Positions 26,255-35,057 of a stretch of 64,000 nt of DNA are shown in pieces. A program made the position numbers and the translations under genes. The stretch is from Mycolicibacterium canariasense (GTDB lineage Bacteria; Actinomycetota; Actinomycetes; Mycobacteriales; Mycobacteriaceae). Location of the stretch: contig NZ_LQOL01000074.1 of the NCBI RefSeq assembly GCF_002101555.1, positions 35,589-99,588 on the forward strand, read 5' to 3'. The notes under the pieces are model-generated. The model was not told where the DNA came from. It did not search any database and was given only the letters and a program-made list of their open reading frames with translations. Position 1 is the stretch's first letter; each line of letters begins with the position of its first letter.

Positions 26255-26578
26255 ATGCGTCCATCACTCGTCGCCGCGTTGTCCGCGACGGCCGTGCTCC
26301 TCACCGCCGCACCGCCGGCCCACGCCGACCAGTCGCCGCAGGAGACCATCGGCCGGCTGGAGGCCGAGGGCTACACCGTCAACGTGGACCGGGTCGGCAG
26401 CGCCCCGCTGGATCAATGCGTCGTCACCAGCGTCCGCAACCCACAGACCGTGACCCGGCTGATCAGGGTCGACAACGGCCGGAACGGCAAACACGACTAC
26501 GACTACATCGAGGTGGTGGTCAGCCGGTCCATCTCGGTGTCGCTCGACTGCACCGCCAACCAGCAACATGCGCCATGA
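26255..26578 (+). CDS. Small secreted two-cysteine protein, copy 1
   Basis: A 107-aa protein with a signal peptide ending near PPAHA. The mature ~80 residues follow the pattern ETIGRLEAEGYTVNVDRVG, LDQCVVTSVRNPQ, a variable charged loop, and a terminal strand VVVSRSISVSLDC. Only two cysteines exist in the mature part (in LDQC and SLDC), suggesting one disulfide. It shares this template with proteins at 26586, 33056 and 35058. Function is unknown. The next paralogue starts 8 bp downstream. Confidence 0.85.
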   Translation: MRPSLVAALSATAVLLTAAPPAHADQSPQETIGRLEAEGYTVNVDRVGSAPLDQCVVTSVRNPQTVTRLIRVDNGRNGKHDYDYIEVVVSRSISVSLDCTANQQHAP

Positions 26579-26585
26579 TGGACAG

Positions 26586-26912
26586 ATGCGTATGAGATGG
26601 GCACTGGCCACGGTCGGGACAGCCGCCGCAGCCGCGGCAATCATCGTCCCCGCGGGGCCCGCCTCCGCCGAGGAGACGGCACAGGAGACCATCAGTCGCC
26701 TGCAGTCCGAGGGGTACACGGTGAACATCGACCGCACCGGCACCCTGCCGCTGAGCCAGTGCGTGGTGACCAACGTCCGCAACCCGAACACCGTCAAGCA
26801 GTGGGTGCCCTATGTCGGGCCCGGCACCGACGAGCGGGTGCTGGTGCAGCAGACGATCAGTCAGTCGATCTCGGTGACATTGGACTGCAACCGGTCGATC
26901 TCGGGCGGTTAG
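26586..26912 (+). CDS. Small secreted two-cysteine protein, copy 2
   Basis: A 108-aa tandem paralogue of the preceding gene. The signal peptide ends near GPASA; the mature part has TISRLQSEGYTVNIDRTG, LSQCVVTNVRNPN and QSISVTLDC, then a short C-terminal tail NRSISGG absent in the others. The loop between the Cys-bearing strands differs most (KQWVPYVGPGTDERVLVQQ). Start ATG 26586 is preferred; 26568 lies inside the previous gene. It ends 4 bp inside the convergent beta-propeller gene. Confidence 0.84.
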   Translation: MRMRWALATVGTAAAAAAIIVPAGPASAEETAQETISRLQSEGYTVNIDRTGTLPLSQCVVTNVRNPNTVKQWVPYVGPGTDERVLVQQTISQSISVTLDCNRSISGG

Positions 26913-27928
26913 ACGCCGACCGGCTCCAGCTGCCGCGCCTCGGGGAAGGCCACCGCCTCGAACGGCGAGTACATCGGCGACGGCGGGGTGACCCGGAACG
27001 CGGTGATCCGGCCGTCCACATCGGCGACGTAGAGCCGGTCCCCCTGGCCGCTGAGGGCCAGGGCGGTGGGCCGGGAGCCGACCGTGATGGTCTCCAGCAC
27101 GTCGTTGGTGACCGTGCACAGCACCGACACCTGGTCGTAGTCCACCACATAGGCGCGCGAGCCATCGGCCGAGAGCGCCATCTGGATCGGCAGCGCGCCG
27201 GCCGCCACGGTGCCGGTGACGGCGAAGGCGGCCAGGTCCACCACGACGATCGCGCCCAGCGCGGTCAGGTCCGAGGTCAGCACGTAGGCGGCGGTCTTGG
27301 TGAGCGCGAGATCGCGGATCGGCGCACCGATGGACAGCGACTTGCGCACGGTGGCGGTCTCGGTGTCGATCATCAGCAGGCGGCTGCCCGTGACGGTCGT
27401 GACGGCGGCGTACAGCTCCCGCCCGGACGCGGCGATGCGCAGCCCGTCGATGGAGGCGCCGATACCGGCGGGGATGTCGATGGTGCCCACCCGCTCGGCG
27501 GTGGTGTCGATGACGGCGATATCGACGTGGTCGTTGCCGGTGCGCGCGACGTAGGCACGCTTGCCGTCGCGGCTCACCTCGACGGCGGTGGCCGTGAAGG
27601 CCAGCGGGTAGCTGGCCAGCACGGCGTTGGCCCGGGTGTCGACGACCACGACGGTGTCGACCTCGGCGGTGCCGGTGACCACGTAGGCGCGGTCCTCGGC
27701 GAGTGCGATGGCGGTCGGCTCACCGGCCACGTCGACCACGGCCGGGGCGGCGACGGTGTCCGGGCGCACCACGGTGACCGAGCCGTCGCCGTGGTTGGCC
27801 ACGACGATGGTGGTGGAGTCGGCGGCGACGTCCGCGATGGCGCCCCGCCCGATCTGCACCGACCCCGCGTAGGCGGTCCGGGATTCGTTCACGGCGGCGT
27901 CATTTGCGCGCACGGAAACACTTGCCAT
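26909..27928 (-). CDS. Beta-propeller (YncE-like) protein, Rv1057 type
   Basis: A 339-aa protein built of repeated ~45-residue blades, each with a pattern like 'PTAIALAEDRAYVVTG...DTVVVVDTRANAVL' (for example 'ATAVEVSRDGKRAYVART', 'PIQMALSADGSRAYVVDYD', 'PTALALSGQGDRLYVADVDG'). This is the seven-bladed fold of Rv1057, which in M. tuberculosis is strongly stress induced (reported control by MprAB/SigE and TrcR), and the fadD14 neighbour fits. No signal peptide is visible from this start. Function is unknown. Confidence 0.83.
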   Translation of the reverse strand: MASVSVRANDAAVNESRTAYAGSVQIGRGAIADVAADSTTIVVANHGDGSVTVVRPDTVAAPAVVDVAGEPTAIALAEDRAYVVTGTAEVDTVVVVDTRANAVLASYPLAFTATAVEVSRDGKRAYVARTGNDHVDIAVIDTTAERVGTIDIPAGIGASIDGLRIAASGRELYAAVTTVTGSRLLMIDTETATVRKSLSIGAPIRDLALTKTAAYVLTSDLTALGAIVVVDLAAFAVTGTVAAGALPIQMALSADGSRAYVVDYDQVSVLCTVTNDVLETITVGSRPTALALSGQGDRLYVADVDGRITAFRVTPPSPMYSPFEAVAFPEARQLEPVGV

Positions 27929-28365
27929 TTCTTCGACACCTCCGCCGGTATAACCGCACCGGCACTAGATTCAGTCGCGATGCGCCGAGGATGGCGCGTT
28001 CTGGATCGAGTTTAGCGACGCTTCCGACAAGCAAAACCAACCTTGTGCGGCCCCCGGCGTTGACGTGCCGTCAACCTCTCAGACACCGCTTAGAAAACAA
28101 TTCGTTATACATTTGTGACCAAGTTTCAGCAACCCACCGTAATGCCCTGAACTGGAAATACCGCGCATTGGCAATTCCCCCGGGGCGCGGTCGCACCATC
28201 CGTCACATCACGGATTCTTAGCGTGACGCCGCAAAGTGAGCGCCAGATCACAGCGGACGGATCAGCAAACTTCGTGTCACACCAGACCACTCGGCGCGTC
28301 GCCCGAGTGGGCGAGAACGGGGTCGACCCATTCGAATTGACATTGCTGTCAAATTAGCTGCCGGC
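27929..28365. other. Intergenic region upstream of the beta-propeller gene
   Basis: This 437-bp gap is clearly more AT-rich than its surroundings, especially 28085-28160 and 28320-28360. It must carry the promoter of the minus-strand Rv1057-like gene. Rv1057 is noted for AT-rich regulator sites upstream, but I cannot identify a specific box here. No gene is supported. Confidence 0.6.
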
Positions 28366-29154
28366 TCATGGCAGCAGGACGAATGACAGCCCTTTCTCGG
28401 CCTTGACGGTGCGCGCCGACCAGGTGCCCGGCCCCCGCCCCGGGCCGGCCATTTCGGTCAGCGTCAGATACGTGCCGTCGGAGCGCTTCGACGTCGAATC
28501 CACCCACGCGACGTGACCCGCCGGCGGAGCATCGAGCGCTCCGCCCGGGATCACCACGATCGCCCGCGGCTGCGGGTCGTCGACCACCGTCCAGCCCGCC
28601 GACCTGGCCGAACCGACCAGATCGTGCGGCGTCGCCGTGACCGCCGGGTAGAACTGCTCACCCGAGACGAAGAACCACTTCTCCAGTGCGGCCCAGGCGT
28701 CGGTGCCGTCCTTGGCCGGGTTCACCTGCGCCTTACGCCCGGTGGCCCGCGCCGACGTCTGCCGGGACGATTCGGTGGCACACGGCGGGACGACCGGGTC
28801 GTTGGAGCCGGTGTCGAGCATTGCGTCGGTGACAAAACCGCCGTTGTCCAGCCGGTTCCACACATCCGTGCGCAGCTGATACGGGCCGCCGGCGAACACG
28901 GTGCCGCGGGCATAACAGGTGATGACCACCCTCGAATGGTTGGCGACGGTGCCGATCTTCTGGCTCGTCACCGACGGCGCCGATCGGACATTCAGGTCGA
29001 AGCTGCCGGTGTTGACGGTGACCGTGCGGGCGTCGGCGGCCGATTCCGGCGCGGCACCGGCCGTCGCCATCATCTCGGTGCCGCCGGATACGCCCGAGAC
29101 AACACCGAAAACCATCAGCGAGGTCAGCCCAACACGCATTCTGGTCGAACTCAC
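28366..29154 (-). CDS. Exported SH3b/CHAP-like protein lacking the catalytic cysteine
   Basis: A 262-aa protein from GTG 29154, chosen because GGAAGG lies 6 bases upstream. After a signal peptide (VGLTSLMVFGVVSGVSG) comes an SH3b-like region (TVNTGSFDLNVRSAPSVTSQKIGTV, 'GGPYQLRTDVWNRLDNGGFVTDAML'). The C-terminal ~110 residues resemble a CHAP amidase ('PRAIVVIPGG', 'GHVAWVDST', 'LTLTEM'), but where the QCTWY cysteine should be there is AWAALEKWF, with no Cys. A binding role rather than hydrolysis is inferred. Confidence 0.65.
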   Translation of the reverse strand: MSSTRMRVGLTSLMVFGVVSGVSGGTEMMATAGAAPESAADARTVTVNTGSFDLNVRSAPSVTSQKIGTVANHSRVVITCYARGTVFAGGPYQLRTDVWNRLDNGGFVTDAMLDTGSNDPVVPPCATESSRQTSARATGRKAQVNPAKDGTDAWAALEKWFFVSGEQFYPAVTATPHDLVGSARSAGWTVVDDPQPRAIVVIPGGALDAPPAGHVAWVDSTSKRSDGTYLTLTEMAGPGRGPGTWSARTVKAEKGLSFVLLP

Positions 29155-29282
29155 GGCAATCCTTCCGGACACAATTCGCAGAATCATAATTCTCGAATTG
29201 GCCATTTGCTGCCGACCGGTGAATTCTTTGCCAAGCCGTGATTTTCAATTCGCCCTTCGGGCGTTGCGCCGAACCGCAGCGC

Positions 29283-29969
29283 TCAGCGCCACTGGTAGCG
29301 CGTCTTGGGCCGCCCGGCCTTGCCGTAATCGGTGCCGCGGGTGACGGTGCCGTCGTCGGCCAGCCGCTCCAGGTACCGCCACGCCGTCACCCGGGACACA
29401 CCGACCTGACCGGCGACCTCGTCGGCCGTCAGGCCACCGGGGCTGTCCCGGACCACCCGCGCGATCTCGTCGGTGGTGTGCGGTGCGACGCCTTTCGGGG
29501 TGACCGTCTTGTCGGTGGCCACCCGCAGTTCCGCGAACGCGCGGTCCACCTCGGCCTGACTGGCCGCCTCGGTACCGGCGGGCAACGCGCTGCGGTAGCG
29601 CCGGTAGCGCTCCATCCGATCCCGGAACGCCGCAAAGGTGAACGGTTTGAGCAAATAGGCCAGCGCGCCGTGGGCGACCGCGGCACGGACCATTTCCAGA
29701 TCCCGTTCGGAGGTGATCGCGATGATGTCCGGCGCCGGCGCCAGCCCCGACAACCCGGATGCCAGGGCGATACCGCTGGCGTCGGGCAGTCCGAGGTCGA
29801 GCAGCACCAGGTCGACGGGCGGGTGCGCCTCGGCCGCGACCCGCATCGCGTCACGAGCGGTGTGAACCACCGCGACAATCGAAAACCCTTCCACCCGCAC
29901 GAGATACGTGTGGTGCGCCTCGGCGATCAGTGGATCGTCCTCGACGATCAGCACCCGGATGGCGCTCAT
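29283..29969 (-). CDS. Response regulator of the CitB/DcuR family
   Basis: A 228-aa protein. The receiver domain (1-125) has acidic pocket EDD at 10-12, phosphoacceptor D58 in LLDLGLPDASG, and K near 'LLKPFTF'. The C-terminal part has a DcuR/CitB-type helix-turn-helix ('GGLTADEVAGQVGVSRVTAWRYLERLADDG'). It is encoded 4 bp overlapping its sensor kinase and divergent from dctA, so it likely activates C4-dicarboxylate uptake. Confidence 0.9.
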   Translation of the reverse strand: MSAIRVLIVEDDPLIAEAHHTYLVRVEGFSIVAVVHTARDAMRVAAEAHPPVDLVLLDLGLPDASGIALASGLSGLAPAPDIIAITSERDLEMVRAAVAHGALAYLLKPFTFAAFRDRMERYRRYRSALPAGTEAASQAEVDRAFAELRVATDKTVTPKGVAPHTTDEIARVVRDSPGGLTADEVAGQVGVSRVTAWRYLERLADDGTVTRGTDYGKAGRPKTRYQWR

Positions 29970-31543
29970 CGGGTGGGCACCGTCACGGTGACCACCGAGC
30001 CATACGTCAGCTCGGCGGCGACGGTGCCGCCGTGCCGGTTGACCACCTGCGCCACCAGCGCCAGGCCCAAACCGTGTCCCGCGGCGTCGCTCTTGGTCGA
30101 GTACCCACGCCGCAGGGCCCGCTCGAACGTCCCCGGGTCCATGCCGGGGCCGCTGTCAGCCACCTTGATCATGAGCGCCTGGTCATCCTGGTTCACCGTG
30201 ACCTCGACCCACGGCTCGTCCCGGTCACAGGCGTCGAGCGCGTTGTCGATCAGATTGCCCAGCACGGTGACGATCTCCTGGCCCGTCAGCGGGATATCCG
30301 CGGTCAGCTGGGTGTCCTCGGTGACGGTCAGCATGATGCCCCGCTCGTCGGCCTGCGCGGCCTTGCCCAGTAACAGCGCCACCAGCGCGGGTTCGCGCAC
30401 CGACTGCGACAACCGGTCGACCAGCCACTGCGACAGTTCCAGTTCGTCGGTGGCGAACCGCACCGCATCCTCCGGCCGGCCCATCTCCACCATGGTGATG
30501 ACGGTGTGCAGTTTGTTCGCCTGCTCGTGCGCCTGCGCGCGCAACGAATCGGTGAGCACCTTGAGGGCGCTCAGTTCACCCAGCGCACCCTGTAACTCGG
30601 TGCGGTCACGGATGGTCACCACCTCGGAGGCCGACGCCCTGCCCCGGTCACCGCGCTGGTCCGCCACCGACGCCCGGTTGACCACCAGCACCCGCTCCTC
30701 GGTGACCTGCAGTTCGTCGCGAACACCCGGATCGTGGCTGCGCAGGAACTCCGGAAGGTCGGCCCGCGTCACCGGCCCGTCCGGCAACCCCAGCAGCCGG
30801 CGCGCCTCGTCGTTGACCAGCGCCACCCCGTCACCATCCAGCACGATCAGTCCCTCCGACACCGAATGCAGGACGGCGTCATGATGGTCATACATCACCC
30901 GCAGTTCGTCCGGCCGCAGGCCGTGGGTCTGCCGCAACAACCGGCGCCGGATGGCCCATGCGCCGGTCAGCGAGATGGCCAGCGCCGCCGCGGTGACCGC
31001 CGCGATGGTGTTGATCTGCGACCGCCAGCGCTGCGCCAAGGTCTGCCGGGTGATGCCCGCCGACACCAGCCCGACGATGCGGCCGTCGGACGCCCGCACC
31101 GGGGCAACCGCCCGGATCGACGGGCCCAGCGTGCCGGTATAGACCTCGGTGAACGTCTGGCCGCGCAGCGCGGGTTCCAGGGTGCCCAGGTAATGACCGC
31201 CGATCTGGGTGGGATCGGTATGCGTGAATCGGATGCCGTCGGGCGCCATGATGGTGATGAAGGCAATTCCGGTGGCTTTGCGCACCGCCTCGGTGACCGG
31301 CTGCAAAGTCCTTGTCGCCGAACCCGATTCGATGGCCTGTGCGGTCGACGGGGAGTCAGCCAGCGCGGTGGCTATGCCGATGACCTGCTGGCGCGCCGCG
31401 TCGTCGCCATCCCGGCGCGCGTCCAGCAGCGCCAGGCCGGTGCCGGCCAGCACCACCAACACGACCACCACGATCTGCAACCCGATCGCCTGACCTGCCA
31501 GCGACCACCGCGACGTGGCCGGCCACCACCTGCGCACCGGCAC
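29966..31543 (-). CDS. Sensor histidine kinase of the CitA/DcuS family
   Basis: A 525-aa kinase starting at GTG. First helix LAGQAIGLQIVVVVLVVLAG, then a periplasmic-type PAS sensor (~40-175, with 'FITIMAPDGIRFTHTDPTQIGGHYLG' and 'SVRAVAPVR'-like strands) and a second helix 'TIAAVTAAALAISLTGAW'. A cytosolic PAS follows. The H-box is LRAQAHEQANKLHTV (phospho-His after AQA), the N-box NLIDNALDAC, and the G-boxes DSGPGM and GHGLGLAL. The sensor should bind C4-dicarboxylates or citrate. It overlaps the regulator gene by 4 bp. Confidence 0.9.
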   Translation of the reverse strand: MPVRRWWPATSRWSLAGQAIGLQIVVVVLVVLAGTGLALLDARRDGDDAARQQVIGIATALADSPSTAQAIESGSATRTLQPVTEAVRKATGIAFITIMAPDGIRFTHTDPTQIGGHYLGTLEPALRGQTFTEVYTGTLGPSIRAVAPVRASDGRIVGLVSAGITRQTLAQRWRSQINTIAAVTAAALAISLTGAWAIRRRLLRQTHGLRPDELRVMYDHHDAVLHSVSEGLIVLDGDGVALVNDEARRLLGLPDGPVTRADLPEFLRSHDPGVRDELQVTEERVLVVNRASVADQRGDRGRASASEVVTIRDRTELQGALGELSALKVLTDSLRAQAHEQANKLHTVITMVEMGRPEDAVRFATDELELSQWLVDRLSQSVREPALVALLLGKAAQADERGIMLTVTEDTQLTADIPLTGQEIVTVLGNLIDNALDACDRDEPWVEVTVNQDDQALMIKVADSGPGMDPGTFERALRRGYSTKSDAAGHGLGLALVAQVVNRHGGTVAAELTYGSVVTVTVPTR

Positions 31544-31571
31544 CCCCCAACTGAACGAAATGAACTAAAAC

Positions 31572-31585
31572 GTGACCGGGATCAC
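31572..31585. promoter_or_regulatory. CRP-type operator upstream of dctA
   Basis: GTGACCGGGATCAC is a perfect GTGA-N6-TCAC dyad, the core of cAMP-receptor-protein sites (mycobacterial Crp, Rv3676, uses TGTGA-N6-TCACA). It lies 22 bp before the dctA ATG and 29 bp from the divergent kinase start, the right place for cAMP-linked control of dicarboxylate uptake. Confidence 0.6.
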
Positions 31586-31606
31586 GCACTCGCCGACCAT
31601 CCTTAC

Positions 31607-32974
31607 ATGACCTCCACCACGGACACGCCCGCCAAGCGGCGGGACCGCACACACTGGCTCTATATCGCCGTCATCGCCGCCGTCGTCATCGGCGTCGCCG
31701 TCGGCCTGCTGGCCCCGTCGATCGGCAAGGACGTCGGCGTCCTGGGCACCATGTTCGTCAGCCTGATCAAGATGATGATCGCACCGGTCATCTTCTGCAC
31801 CATCGTGCTGGGCATCGGCTCGGTCCGCAAAGCCGCCACGGTCGGCCGTGTCGGCGGGCTGGCCTTCGTCTACTTCCTGATCATGTCGACCATCGCCCTG
31901 GGCATCGGCCTGGTGGTGGGCAACCTGCTCAAGCCGGGCTCGGGAATGCACCTGTCGGAGAAGGCGGCCGGCCAGGGCGCCGCGCTCGCCGAGAAGGCGC
32001 ATGAGGCCGGCGGCCTGATGGACTTCATCACCCACATCATCCCGAACACCCTGCTGTCCTCGCTGACCGAGGGAAATGTGTTGCAGGCGTTGTTCGTTGC
32101 CCTGCTCGTCGGGTTCGCGCTGCAAGCGATGGGCACTGCCGGTGAGCCCATCCTGCGCGGTGTGGAGCACCTGCAGAAGCTGGTGTTCAAGGTGCTCACC
32201 ATGATCCTGTGGCTGGCGCCCATCGGTGCTTTCGGTGCCATCGCCAACGTGGTGGCCCAGACCGGTTGGAGCGCGGTCACCCAACTGCTGGCCCTGATGC
32301 TGGGCTTCTACCTCACCTGCATCGTGTTCGTGTTCGGCGTGCTGGGCGTGCTGATGCGCGCGGTATCGGGGGTGTCGATCTTCAAACTGGTGCGCTACCT
32401 GGCCCGGGAATACCTGCTGATCTTCTCCACCTCGTCGTCGGAATCCGCGCTGCCGCGGTTGATCGCCAAGATGGAGCACCTGGGCGTGGACCGCAGCACC
32501 GTCGGTGTCGTGGTTCCCACCGGATACTCGTTCAACCTGGACGGCACGGCGATCTACCTGACCATGGCCTCGCTGTTCATCGCCGACGCGATGGGTCACC
32601 CGCTATCGCTGGGCGAGCAGCTGTCGCTGTTGGTGTTCATGATCGTCGCCTCCAAGGGCGCCGCGGGGGTCAGCGGCGCCGGGATGGCCACACTGGCCGG
32701 CGGCCTGCAGAGCCACCGGCCCGATCTGCTCGACGGCGTCGGCCTGATCGTCGGCATCGACCGCTTCATGTCCGAGGCGCGCGCCGTCACCAACTTCTCC
32801 GGTAACGCCGTCGCCACCGTCTTGGTCGGGTCGTGGACCAAGACCATCGATCGGGCCAGGGTCGACGCCGTGCTGCGCGGTGACGTCCCGTTCGACGAGC
32901 TGACCATGGTCGACAACGACCACGGCGGACGCACCGAAGAACCGGCATCGGCGCGCGTCCCGGTGCCGGCGTAG
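31607..32974 (+). CDS. dctA: C4-dicarboxylate/proton symporter DctA
   Basis: A 455-aa carrier of the dicarboxylate/amino acid:cation symporter family, with eight helices and two re-entrant loops. Signature blocks: LIKMMIAPVIFCTIVLGI, the serine-rich hairpin 'FSTSSSESALPRLI', 'PTGYSFNLDGTAIYLTMASLF', and the Asn motif 'TNFSGNAVATVLVG'. It imports succinate, fumarate or malate. It is divergent from its two-component system with a CRP-type site between, and ends in a strong terminator. Confidence 0.92.
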   Translation: MTSTTDTPAKRRDRTHWLYIAVIAAVVIGVAVGLLAPSIGKDVGVLGTMFVSLIKMMIAPVIFCTIVLGIGSVRKAATVGRVGGLAFVYFLIMSTIALGIGLVVGNLLKPGSGMHLSEKAAGQGAALAEKAHEAGGLMDFITHIIPNTLLSSLTEGNVLQALFVALLVGFALQAMGTAGEPILRGVEHLQKLVFKVLTMILWLAPIGAFGAIANVVAQTGWSAVTQLLALMLGFYLTCIVFVFGVLGVLMRAVSGVSIFKLVRYLAREYLLIFSTSSSESALPRLIAKMEHLGVDRSTVGVVVPTGYSFNLDGTAIYLTMASLFIADAMGHPLSLGEQLSLLVFMIVASKGAAGVSGAGMATLAGGLQSHRPDLLDGVGLIVGIDRFMSEARAVTNFSGNAVATVLVGSWTKTIDRARVDAVLRGDVPFDELTMVDNDHGGRTEEPASARVPVPA

Positions 32975-32989
32975 GGTGCGCACGAAAGG

Positions 32990-33018
32990 CCCGGCCGGAG
33001 TGATCCGGCCGGGTTTTT
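32990..33018 (+). terminator. Intrinsic terminator of dctA
   Basis: CCCGGCCGGA (32990-32999), a 4-base loop, TCCGGCCGGG (33004-33013) and a run of five T (33014-33018) form a classical rho-independent terminator 15 bp after the dctA stop. Confidence 0.9.
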
Positions 33019-33055
33019 CGTTGTGGGTGAACCATTTCCGGCCGGCAGCCGTGTC

Positions 33056-33355
33056 ATGGGTATGCGTACCGTGTTGATCGCCCTGTTCGCCGTACCGGCG
33101 GCGGCGCTGTTGACCGCCGCCCCTGCTCGGGCCGAATCGGCGGTGGTCACCATCGGGACCCTGGAAGCGCAGGGTTTCCACGTCAACGTCGACCGGGTCG
33201 GGAGTGCTCCGCTGGACCAGTGCGTCGTCACCAGCGTCCGCAATCCGCAATCCGAGACCAGGCTCGTGCAGGTGGACCGGCACGGCGACCGCGACATCTT
33301 CGTCCCTCTCGTGGTGCGGCGGACCATCACGGTGTCGCTGGACTGCTCCAGGTAG
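33056..33355 (+). CDS. Small secreted two-cysteine protein, copy 3
   Basis: A 99-aa paralogue of the proteins at 26255 and 26586. The signal peptide ends near APARA; the mature part has VVTIGTLEAQGFHVNVDRVG, LDQCVVTSVRNPQ and a C-terminal ITVSLDC. The charged loop reads HGDRDIFVPLVVRR, very close to that of copy 4 (GRDDRDFIPVVVRR). ATG 33056 is used; a second ATG lies at 33062. It stands alone after the dctA terminator. Confidence 0.83.
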   Translation: MGMRTVLIALFAVPAAALLTAAPARAESAVVTIGTLEAQGFHVNVDRVGSAPLDQCVVTSVRNPQSETRLVQVDRHGDRDIFVPLVVRRTITVSLDCSR

Positions 33356-33391
33356 CCCCTTGTCCCGGTGCCGATGTGGGACCATCTGCAC

Positions 33392-34051
33392 ATGAACCCC
33401 GAGGATGATCCCGAGGCCCGGATCCGGGCGCTGGAGCAGCCGCTCAGCGACATGGCCAGGGCGTCCGAACTGGGGGCCGAGCACCGCGCGGGCGTGGGTT
33501 ACCCGCCGCCGGTACAGCAGTGGCCCTACGCGGCCAATCCGTATCCGGTCGGATACCCGCCTGCGCCGCCTTCCCGTTCGGGTCTACGCCCGTGGATGCT
33601 GATCGTCCCGATCGCGGTGGCGTTGATCGCGGCGGCCGGCGGCGCGGCCTGGGTGATGTATCAGAACACTGCGTCGATCCCGGGCATCTCCGGTGGCGGC
33701 GGCATTCTCACCGACATCCCGCCGAGTCCGGGACCCGCCGTGCCCGCGGCGCCGTCCGTCGTACCGCCGCAGGATCTGCCGCAACCCGGCAGCACCGTGA
33801 GCGTCTCGGGCATCGGCGTCGTCAGGACCATCGCCTGCAATCAGAATGTGATGGTGGTCAGTGGGGCCAACAACCGGATCACCATCACCGGGCACTGCGC
33901 CAGCCTGACGGTGTCGGGTTTCGAGAACAACGTCACCGTGGACACCGCCGACACCATCACCGCCGCCGGGTTCGACAACCACATCGCGTTCCACTCGGGC
34001 GCCCCGGGCATCACCAAGTCCGGCGAGGGCAACGTGGTCGAGCAGGGTTAG
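33392..34051 (+). CDS. DUF3060-family membrane-anchored protein
   Basis: A 219-aa protein. The N-terminal 'DPEARIRALEQPLSDMARASELG' motif and Pro/Tyr-rich segment are a known mycobacterial leader, followed by one membrane helix (PWMLIVPIAVALIAAAGGAAWVM). The outside part is a DUF3060 right-handed beta-like domain with Asn-rich repeats ('IACNQNVMVVSGANNRITITGHCASLTVSGFENNVTV' split over turns). Function is unknown. Start ATG 33392 is preferred to 33368. It overlaps the convergent amidase by 4 bp. Confidence 0.82.
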   Translation: MNPEDDPEARIRALEQPLSDMARASELGAEHRAGVGYPPPVQQWPYAANPYPVGYPPAPPSRSGLRPWMLIVPIAVALIAAAGGAAWVMYQNTASIPGISGGGGILTDIPPSPGPAVPAAPSVVPPQDLPQPGSTVSVSGIGVVRTIACNQNVMVVSGANNRITITGHCASLTVSGFENNVTVDTADTITAAGFDNHIAFHSGAPGITKSGEGNVVEQG

Positions 34052-34905
34052 ACGTCCGGTATCACCTTGAGCCGCAAGGCCGCCGCGGTCGCCGGCCCCA
34101 CGATGCCGTCGACGACCAGGCCGGGCGTGCGGCGCTGGAACTCCCGCACCGCGGCCTCGGTTTCCGGACCGAAGATACCGTCGATCGCCAGATCGCCGGC
34201 GTACGACGCGTAGGCGTATTTGAGCCGTCGCTGCAATTCGGCGACCTGCGGACCCGCAGACCCCGCGAACAACAGGATTCCGGTGTACTCGCCCACCGGC
34301 ACCGGTGGGCGACGTTGGGGAGCCAGGTCCGTCAGCGCGCCGATGCGGGCGCCGACATCACGGCGCAGCACCGCCATATCGATGGCACCGGGGTCCCACT
34401 TGCCCTGGGCGTAGCCCGCATACTCCTTGTGCCCGATGGTCCTGGCCGAGGTCTGGCCCAGCCTGCGATTGATGGCCGCGCAGCAGTCGACGAGTGCGAA
34501 ATACTGTGCGTCCGGCCAGTTCCTGCGATGCGGTGCCAGCGGGCCGGTACCGGTGTTGGCACATTCGATACCGATCAGATGCCAGTTGCCCATGTTGGCG
34601 GGCACCCACGGATACATCCCGACGCCGGCATGCCACGCCACACCGAGCGCGACCACCGTCACCGTGCCGTCCCTGGCGATGTGCAGCTGCGACAGCGGCC
34701 CGGCCAGGTCCGGTCGGCCGGTGGCGATCGACGCCGCGGTGGCGGTATCCGAACCGGTGTGATGCACCATCACCCCGCGGATGTCCTGGAAGTCACCGTG
34801 TCCACGGTCCCGCCAGCCCGGGTACTCGACCACGTCGAGTCCCTCGGCCCGCAGTACATCGGCCAGCCAGACCGGATCACCCGTCCAGGGGCGCCTCGAC
34901 GGCAC
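34048..34905 (-). CDS. N-acetylmuramoyl-L-alanine amidase with peptidoglycan-binding domain
   Basis: A 285-aa protein from GTG 34905, preceded by GGAGGGGAGG. The amidase_2 zinc site is visible: MVHHTGS (first His), WHAGVG (central) and 'RTIGHKEYA...GKWDPG' (second His and Asp/Lys side). The C-terminal ~70 residues form a PG_binding_1 domain ('VAELQRRL', 'IDGIFGPETEAAVREFQ'). It should cleave between muramic acid and peptide. It has no signal peptide, and it resembles both mycobacterial housekeeping amidases and phage lysins, so export is unclear. Confidence 0.86.
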   Translation of the reverse strand: MPSRRPWTGDPVWLADVLRAEGLDVVEYPGWRDRGHGDFQDIRGVMVHHTGSDTATAASIATGRPDLAGPLSQLHIARDGTVTVVALGVAWHAGVGMYPWVPANMGNWHLIGIECANTGTGPLAPHRRNWPDAQYFALVDCCAAINRRLGQTSARTIGHKEYAGYAQGKWDPGAIDMAVLRRDVGARIGALTDLAPQRRPPVPVGEYTGILLFAGSAGPQVAELQRRLKYAYASYAGDLAIDGIFGPETEAAVREFQRRTPGLVVDGIVGPATAAALRLKVIPDV

Positions 34906-35057
34906 AGCGCTCGCCTCCCCTCCACGACGTCTACCGGTGATCTCCACCCGATCTCCACCCGACCTCCAAGCGGCACCATGCCCCGCGGCGACAGGATGGG
35001 TAGCAGTCAACCTACCCGGCACGGAGCAATACGCCCACTCGCACAAGGAGTCTCACC

